Source of the DNA: Tieghemiomyces parasiticus
Lineage: Eukaryota; Kickxellomycota; Dimargaritomycetes; Dimargaritales; Dimargaritaceae
Assembly: GCA_027575765.1 (NCBI GenBank)
Contig: JANBPT010001172.1
Coordinates: 1 to 13,030, forward strand
Direction of reading: 5' to 3'
Length of the DNA: 13,030 nt
The notes beneath the pieces were generated by a model. It did no database searches. It was not told where the DNA came from and saw only the letters and a program-made list of their open reading frames with translations. Positions 7,219 through 13,030 of this stretch are shown here, piece after piece. The first letter of the stretch is position 1; the number at the start of each line of letters is the position of its first letter. The position numbers were made by a program, and so were the translations under genes.

Positions 7219-10200
7219 ATGGCGGACTTACCAGCGAGCGGTCGTTCTACGCGCCGATCCGCAAACAGTTCCGGCCGGAAAACCACCTCCCGCAAGGACC
7301 GATTTGCCGAGCTGCGTAAGCTTAAGGCTTCCGGCGAGACTCGCCTGGCGCACTATGACGACGCAGCCGAAGCGGAGGATGACGACGACGACAACCTGGA
7401 CTACGAAGCCATAGAACGTGCCCGGCTCGAAGACAATTTTGTTGTCGACGACGACGGGCTCGGGTACGCCGAAACCGGACTCGATGGCTTCGAGAATGAT
7501 GACGACAATGATCACTCCGACGAGGACAGCGCGGACGAGGCAGGCAGAGGGAAACACGGGCGGCGTAAGCGTCGTCGCCCTGAAGAAGATGATGGCGTCC
7601 GCCAGGCCGGTGGCAGTAAACGCCCGTCGATTAAGGCCAAGGATGGTGGTAAGATGACCCCACTGGCCAACGCTAAACAGCGTCTGACCACGTTTTTCCG
7701 CAAGGGTGCCGATGAGCCCGGTTCTGTGGGCCGCGGGGCTAACCGAAAGGCCGATACAAAAATCACTAGCCAAGCTGACGATCAGTTCATGGCTGGCCTG
7801 CTCAACGACCTCGACGACGGACTGGACGATATCCCGCTGCGGAAACCGGCCAAGCCTAAGGTGACGAACGCGGCTCGCCATGCTAAGACCCAAAATACAC
7901 CAAACAAATCTATCCACAGGGCTCAGGCTACCTTGGTAGTCGAGGCCGATCTGACCAACCACGTCAAGCAGGAACGGATGGAAGAAGAACACGCGCCGCT
8001 CGTGCCCCCGTCCCAGCCGGCCCTGGCGTTTGGTGCCGACGCAGTAGGGATCAAAGAAGAGCCTGACCCCGACTCGATCGAGCCCCTCCCGGTGCCGGTC
8101 AAACAAGAAGCCCCCGAGGCCCCTGCTAATCGATTCGACGACGATTTCATGGATACTGACGGCATGGATCCGTTCGACGATCCTGAGATGGAGCAGGAAA
8201 TGGTGGAAGCGGCCAGCGCCCTGACACCCCATTTCCGCAGCACAGGCCCACTGGAAGCCGCTGCCACGCCCACCAAACCCGGACCACGCCTCGAGGACCT
8301 CACGTCCGAACTCAAACTGAACCAGGACTTCAATCTCCCACAATTCGGCCTGAACCTAGACGCCGCCACTACCGATGCCGACTTGGACGATAGCAAGCCC
8401 GCCACCGGCGGTTCCACAGCCACTTCATCCATGCCATCGGCCAGCGCCACCGCGACCGCCGAAGCAGTCCTTGACGCCGACGGCACGCTGCCCTTCTTCT
8501 GGCTGGATGCCTTCGAAAAAGATGGGCTGGTTTACCTCTTTGGCAAGGTCCGTCACCAACCTCCATGCAGTACCGGCCCAACCGATCCCGCCAAGGCTGC
8601 GCGGTACCTCAGCTGCTGCCTCACCGTACGTAACCTAGACCGGAACCTATTTGTGCTCCCCCGTGAGAAGGTACTCGACGCCACCGGCCACGAGACCGAC
8701 GAGGATGTCACCATGACCCACGTACTTGCTGAGATGGAGCCTGCCCTTAAGGCCCTCCGTATTACCCGCCGCCGGGCAAAACAGGTCACCCGCAAGTACG
8801 CATTCGAGCTGCCGGGGATCCCCTCCGATGCGACCTACTACAAGCTCCTGTACCCCGCCCAACGTAAGCCTCACCCATCAAGCTGCACTGGCTTAGTTTG
8901 CTACACCAATGGAGCCACAGACTGTTCAAAACGCCTGTAGCCCGCAATACTCACTCCGCTATCAACTGGTCTAACCTGATAACTTATTACGCTGCCACCT
9001 TTCCCAAATCCACCGTAGTCCCCGCCTACAATGGCCCGCTGACCGGCCGGACTTTCCGTCACATCTTTGGTACCAATACGTCGGCCCTGGAGCTGTTCCT
9101 TGTGAAGCGTAAGATGATGGGCCCCTGTTGGCTTCGAATCCGTCACGCCCAGATCCAGCACCAGAACCTATCGTGGTGCCGGGTGGAGGCGGCTGTCGAC
9201 GACCCCAAGGGCATTTCCCCCTACGGCGATACCGACGCCGATCGTCCTTCGCAGCCCCCACCGCTCACCATCATGACCGTCAATCTCAAGACCATGATCA
9301 ACCCCCAACGCACAGGCAACGAGATTGTGGCTGCCCACCTCCTGGTCAACCGCCAGGTCCAGGTCGACGGCCCCGCCGATATCCGCACCCTGCCCTCTGA
9401 ACAGTACACCGTCGTTCGCGCCCTGACCGGTGGGTTTCTCCCTGTAGGCATGGCCACCGCCTTGCAGAAGCAGCAAATGAAGGTCGAGTTGGCGCGGAAC
9501 GAACAGGCCCTGCTCAACTACCTCATGGCCACCCTGCAGGCGATCGACCCCGACATCCTTGTGGGGCATAACTTTCTGGGCCACGATCTCAACCTCCTCC
9601 TGTCCCGCATGAAGGAGCTCAAGACCTCGCACTGGTCCCGCCTCGGTCGCCTCCGCCGTACCCAGTGGCCTAAGGCCCTCAATGCGGGGAGTAGCGGCGG
9701 CGGGTGGACCACTGCCAGCTACGGCGAGCGGGCCATCTTGAGCGGCCGCGTGGTGTGCGATACCTACCTGGCCTCCAAGGACCTGATCCGTTCCAAGAGC
9801 TACAGCCTGACCCAGCTGGCGTCCTCGGAGCTGCAGATTGAGCGTACCGAGATTGACTTTGACAAGGTGCCGGCCTACTTCGCCAGCGCCAAGGACCTGG
9901 CCACGTTCCTCAAGCACTGCCAGTTTGACGCCTACCTAGTCGCCAGTCTTATGTACCGCCTCCAGATTCTGCCGCTTACCAAACAGCTCACCAACCTTGC
10001 CGGGAACCTGTGGGCCCGCACCATGACCGGGGCCCGTGCTGAACGCAACGAGTTTCTGCTGCTCCACGAGTTCCACCGGTGCAAGTTTATCTGCCCTGAC
10101 AAGGCTGCGTTCGGTGGTAAGGGCGGAGCCAAGGGTGCCGTTCCAGCGACAGTTGCCACGCCAACCGCCCCTGCCGCCGCAACGGCGGATCCACAGGCCG

Positions 10201-12509
10201 ACGGAGACGAGCAGGAACTCGAGCTGACCGCAGAGGGGCTCGCCAACCCCACGGGTCCGCCCGCCCCGGGGAAATCCGCCCGCCGCAAGCCGGCCTACAC
10301 GGGCGGTCTGGTGTTGGAACCCAAGCGTGGATTCTACGACCGGTTCGTCTTGCTCCTAGATTTTAACTCGTTGTACCCGTCCATCATCCAGGAATTCAAT
10401 ATCTGCTTCACCACTGTGAACCGCGGCGATGACTCGGCCGCGACTGCCCCAGATGATACGGGTGACCAGGTTCCGGACCTTCCCGACCCGTACCTCGAAC
10501 CAGGCCTTCTTCCACGCTTGCTAAAGACTCTTGTGGACCGCCGCCGTCAGGTCAAAAACCTGATGAAGGCCAAGGACCTCAGTCCGGCCCAGGCCGTGCA
10601 GTTCAATATTCGTCAACAGGCCCTGAAACTCACCGCCAACAGCATGTACGGGTGCCTAGGGTTCGTGCAGTCCCGCTTCTACGCCAAGCCTCTAGCCATG
10701 CTCATCACGCACAAGGGCCGCGAGATTTTGCAGAGTACCGTCCAACTGGCCGAGGCTGAACACCTTGATGTGATTTACGGTGATACCGACTCCATCATGA
10801 TCCACACCCGGACCACTGACCTCGACCAGGTCATGCAGATCGGCCGCGACTTCAAGAAGAAGATTAACGAGCGGTACCGCCTACTTGAGCTTGATATTGA
10901 CGGGATCTTCCAGCGCATGCTCCTGCTCAAGAAGAAGAAGTACGCCGCGCTCACCATCAAGGAGGACCCGAACGCGAACCCAGTGCCAGTCAAATCCGAA
11001 CCAACCGACCCTAATAACCCGCCCGTCCTGCCGCCGGGCTACCGCACCGAGGTGGAAATCAAAGGCCTGGACCTGGTACGTCGCGACTGGTGCGAACTGT
11101 CGCACGATGCCTCACAGTATGTGCTGGCCCAGATCCTCTCGGGTGACGAGCACGACGAGATTCTGGCGCGCATCCATGCCCACCTCGGTGAGGTCAGCGA
11201 GAACGTCCGCGCCAGCCGCGTTCCCGTGGCCAAGTACGTCGTCAACAAAGGACTCACCAAGAACCCCGAAGCGTACAATGATGCCAAGTCTCAGCCACAC
11301 GTCCAGGTTGCCCTCCGAATGAGACGTCGCGGCCAAGCCGTTGGCGCCGGCGACACCGTGCCCTATGTAATTGCCACACTGGACAGCCACCTCGCCCTAA
11401 CAGCCACCCCTAAGTCGGACAACGTCAAGCAGGAGGGTGAGGGAGAGGCCCCGCGAACCGTCCCGACCAGTAACCTGTCCTATGCTGAGCGGGCTTACCA
11501 CCCCAAAGACTTTGAAGTTCCTGATACGCCACTTCGTGTCGACGGTGAGTGGTACCTTAACCAACAGGTCCACCCACCCATCATGCGATTGTGCGAGCCC
11601 CTGGAAGGCACCGATTCGGCCCGCCTGGCCGGGTGCCTCGGTCTGGATCCGGCCAAATTTAGCACCTACGGCGGCGGGCCCGGAAGCGGAGTCAGAGGAG
11701 CCGTCGGAAACGGCAGGGACGGTTCGGCCGGTCCGCGGACCCTCGACTCCCAAATCTCTGATGCCGAACGGTTTGCCCAAGTTGACAAGTGGGCGGTGCG
11801 GTGCCAAGTCTGCCGCCAAACGTTTGAGTTTCCCGGTATCGTCCATCTACCCAAGCCGGCCCCTGCCGGTACCATCCCCGTACCTTCCGCGTCTCTGTCG
11901 GTCCAGCCTGGATTTCAGTGTCCACGATCAGAATGCCAGAATCTGGTCAGTTTTCCCAGCCTCCAGGCCCAGCTCACCGTCAATTTGCGCCGCCACATTC
12001 AAAAATACCACAACTTTACCTTGGTTTGTGACGATGCCGACGACGTTAGCCAGCACCGAACCCGCCAAATGTCAGTGTACGGGAAACGGTGCCTCCAGCC
12101 CCGGTGCCGCGGTCGTATGGCCGAAGAGGTAAGTCTCACTAATGCTAATGATGCCCCGTTGCACGTATACGGCGTGCAGCTGCTATTTGTTTGCTTTTTC
12201 TGGCCTAATCGGCCTGATACAAACCTATTTCTCACCCTGTATGTCCAACGCTCCGCACGCCCCATGCTGTTACAGTACTCTGATCGCGCTCTGTACACCC
12301 AGCTGCTGTACTTCGAGAACCTCTTCCGTCTGGACAAGGCCGAGGCCCTGGCCCAGGACGACGACCAGAAGGGCCTCATCCGTGGCATCCATAATCGCCA
12401 CGCCCAAGTGTATGAGGGACTGCGCCGGGCAGCTGCCAGCTACTTGGACCTCTCAGCGCGCCGGTTTGTGGATTTGGGTGACTTGTTCAAGGACATTGCC
12501 ATTGCCTGA
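7219..12509 (+). CDS. POL1: DNA polymerase alpha catalytic subunit (family B polymerase), three exons
   Basis: Join 7219-8863, 9019-12128 and 12276-12509: 1662 residues, longer than human or yeast (about 1460). It extends primase RNA primers at nuclear origins and on the lagging strand, in complex with the B subunit and primase. Seen in order: Pol-alpha N-terminal domain (RKDRFAELRKLK; DNFVVDDDGLGYAE); NLS RRKRRRP (115-121); PIP-like KQRLTTFF (153-160); acidic DDQFMAGLLNDLD (from 187); a disordered acidic linker; exonuclease-like domain with TVNLKT (635-640) in place of the catalytic DxE, so no proofreading; palm motif A DFNSLYPSII (Asp996), motif B KLTANSMYGCLGF, motif C YGDTDS (Asp1137, Asp1139), KKKKYAAL (about 1186-1193), KGLDLVRRDW. 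The C-terminal zinc modules are CysA C1477, C1480, C1516, C1521 and an atypical CysB C1552, C1573, C1578. Low-complexity insertions at about 914-972, 1197-1220 and 1345-1365 explain part of the length. The ATG at 7219 follows a CT leader and precedes the conserved N-terminal domain. Confidence 0.96.
8864..9018 (+). other. POL1: POL1 intron 1 (155 bases)
   Basis: The donor is CCCAAC|GTAAGC, a branch-like CTAAC lies at 8971-8975, and the acceptor is CACCGTAG|TC. Exon 1 ends in phase 1, and C|TC makes Leu549. The joined protein reads YPAQLPAYNGPLTGRTF, which lines up without a gap with human YSAEMPQLPQDLKGETF as I remember it. That fixes the junction well. If retained, translation stops at TAG 8938-8940. 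Confidence 0.9.
12129..12275 (+). other. POL1: POL1 intron 2 (147 bases, multiple of three, no in-frame stop)
   Basis: The donor is GAAGAG|GTAAGT, a CTAAT lies at 12205-12209, and the acceptor is GCTGTTACAG|TACTCTG. Both exons are phase 0. The joined protein reads GRMAEEYSDRALYTQLLYF, matching the conserved fungal ending (yeast has a similar stretch ending in YSDKQLYNQLLYF). The intron is 49 codons with no stop, so open-frame prediction alone would include it. The intervening peptide is hydrophobic and absent from the homologues I recall. Confidence 0.9.
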
Positions 12510-13030
12510 TGCACATATCTGTCATTAATTTTTGATTTTACTTGTCTAATCTCGTATGTAGATGAATCACGGAGATCACTTATGCAGCCCTTGTAGTTAT
12601 TAAAATCTTTACCCATAGTTAACTATTTTGCAACGCTGTGTCCGCTGATGAATCTTGACCAGGTTAGAGACTCATATTAAACTAGTACGAGTGACCGTTA
12701 CAAGTCCCAGCGCCCATCTCCATTCGAAATTAGGTGGGCTCTGTACCACAATTCCTCTGGACAAAGGCGTTTGTGGTAACTAAGATTGGGGGGTAGAGTT
12801 TATTGAGGCCGAGGGTGGCCCAAGGTGAGTGAACAAATAGGAGTCGAAGCTTAATAGGTGGTTACTGTCGTCTATTGCATAAACTTGGGGCAAGTACTTA
12901 CATATGACCATGTAGCTGAGGCGCCCCCAGGAAGTCTCCCTGTCAAAGAAAGACTCATCCCTTTAGGACCTGGCTTCCCGATGGAATGTGCCAACTTCCA
13001 TCACCGCTTACCCTTGCCCTTTGAGAACCA
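12510..13030. other. POL1 3' region and right-edge intergenic DNA
   Basis: It begins AT-rich (ATTAATTTTTGATTTTAC near 12525 and TTATTAAAATC near 12597), fitting a 3' untranslated region and a degenerate polyadenylation region. No supportable open frame is visible on either strand. A short inverted repeat ACCACAA/TTGTGGT lies around 12746-12779. On the minus strand AATAAA occurs at 12799-12804, which could be the 3' end of a convergent gene beyond the edge, but the minus-strand frames entering from 13030 close within 25 codons. Confidence 0.5.

Noticed and set aside
7228..8343. Long minus-strand open frame of 371 codons opposite POL1 exon 1
   Set aside because: It mirrors the codon pattern of the POL1 frame, which has clear Pol-alpha N-terminal similarity; its product (hydrophobic and Val/Phe-rich runs) matches nothing I know.
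9267..9935. Active proofreading exonuclease in Pol1
   Set aside because: Asp738 (exo II) and Asp852 (exo III) positions are kept, but the exo I DxE is replaced by N637-L-K639, in line with the inactive domain of Pol alpha.
8898..12509. Polymerase frame from 8898 taken as a separate gene
   Set aside because: The frame before 9019 is intron; the two frames join by GTAAGC...TAG into one Pol alpha with gap-free similarity across the junction.

Overview
The window looks like nuclear DNA of a GC-rich fungus. Three recognisable protein-coding genes lie in tandem on the + strand. They have C/G-biased third codon positions and short spliceosomal introns (155, 147 and about 339 bases) with GTAAGT or GTAAGC donors. 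The gene starts are preceded by long pyrimidine-rich leaders, a common fungal promoter style. The C-terminus of the DNA polymerase alpha protein is closer in wording to fungal Pol1 than to animal POLA1. The lineage within fungi cannot be fixed from the sequence; an early-diverging group is a guess.

Layout. Bases 1-406 hold the last 134 codons of a SPATA20/YyaL-type (DUF255, thioredoxin-domain) protein. Bases 407 to about 1740 contain no gene I can support. A TATA box at 1745-1751 and a pyrimidine-rich leader precede an ATG at 2027, which opens a short orphan coding exon (2027-2108) ending at a consensus donor. Bases 2109-3369 show no convincing coding sequence and lead into glycogen phosphorylase (GPH1 type; two exons, 3370-3544 and 3884-6324; 871 residues). 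After about 900 non-coding bases comes the catalytic subunit of DNA polymerase alpha (POL1 type; three exons, 7219-8863, 9019-12128 and 12276-12509; 1662 residues). The last 520 bases are non-coding as far as I can see.

The three genes are unrelated housekeeping genes (a putative thioredoxin-fold protein, glycogen breakdown, DNA replication priming) and there is no sign that they form a functional cluster. There is no sign of a mobile element, CRISPR array, tRNA or rRNA. I do not see a wholly new system. The most interesting points are inside POL1: a set of SUMO-consensus motifs in its disordered parts, a C-terminal zinc module lacking one expected cysteine, and a last intron that is a multiple of three and has no stop codon. 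The orphan exon at 2027 is phase-compatible with glycogen phosphorylase exon 2 and may be an alternative first exon.
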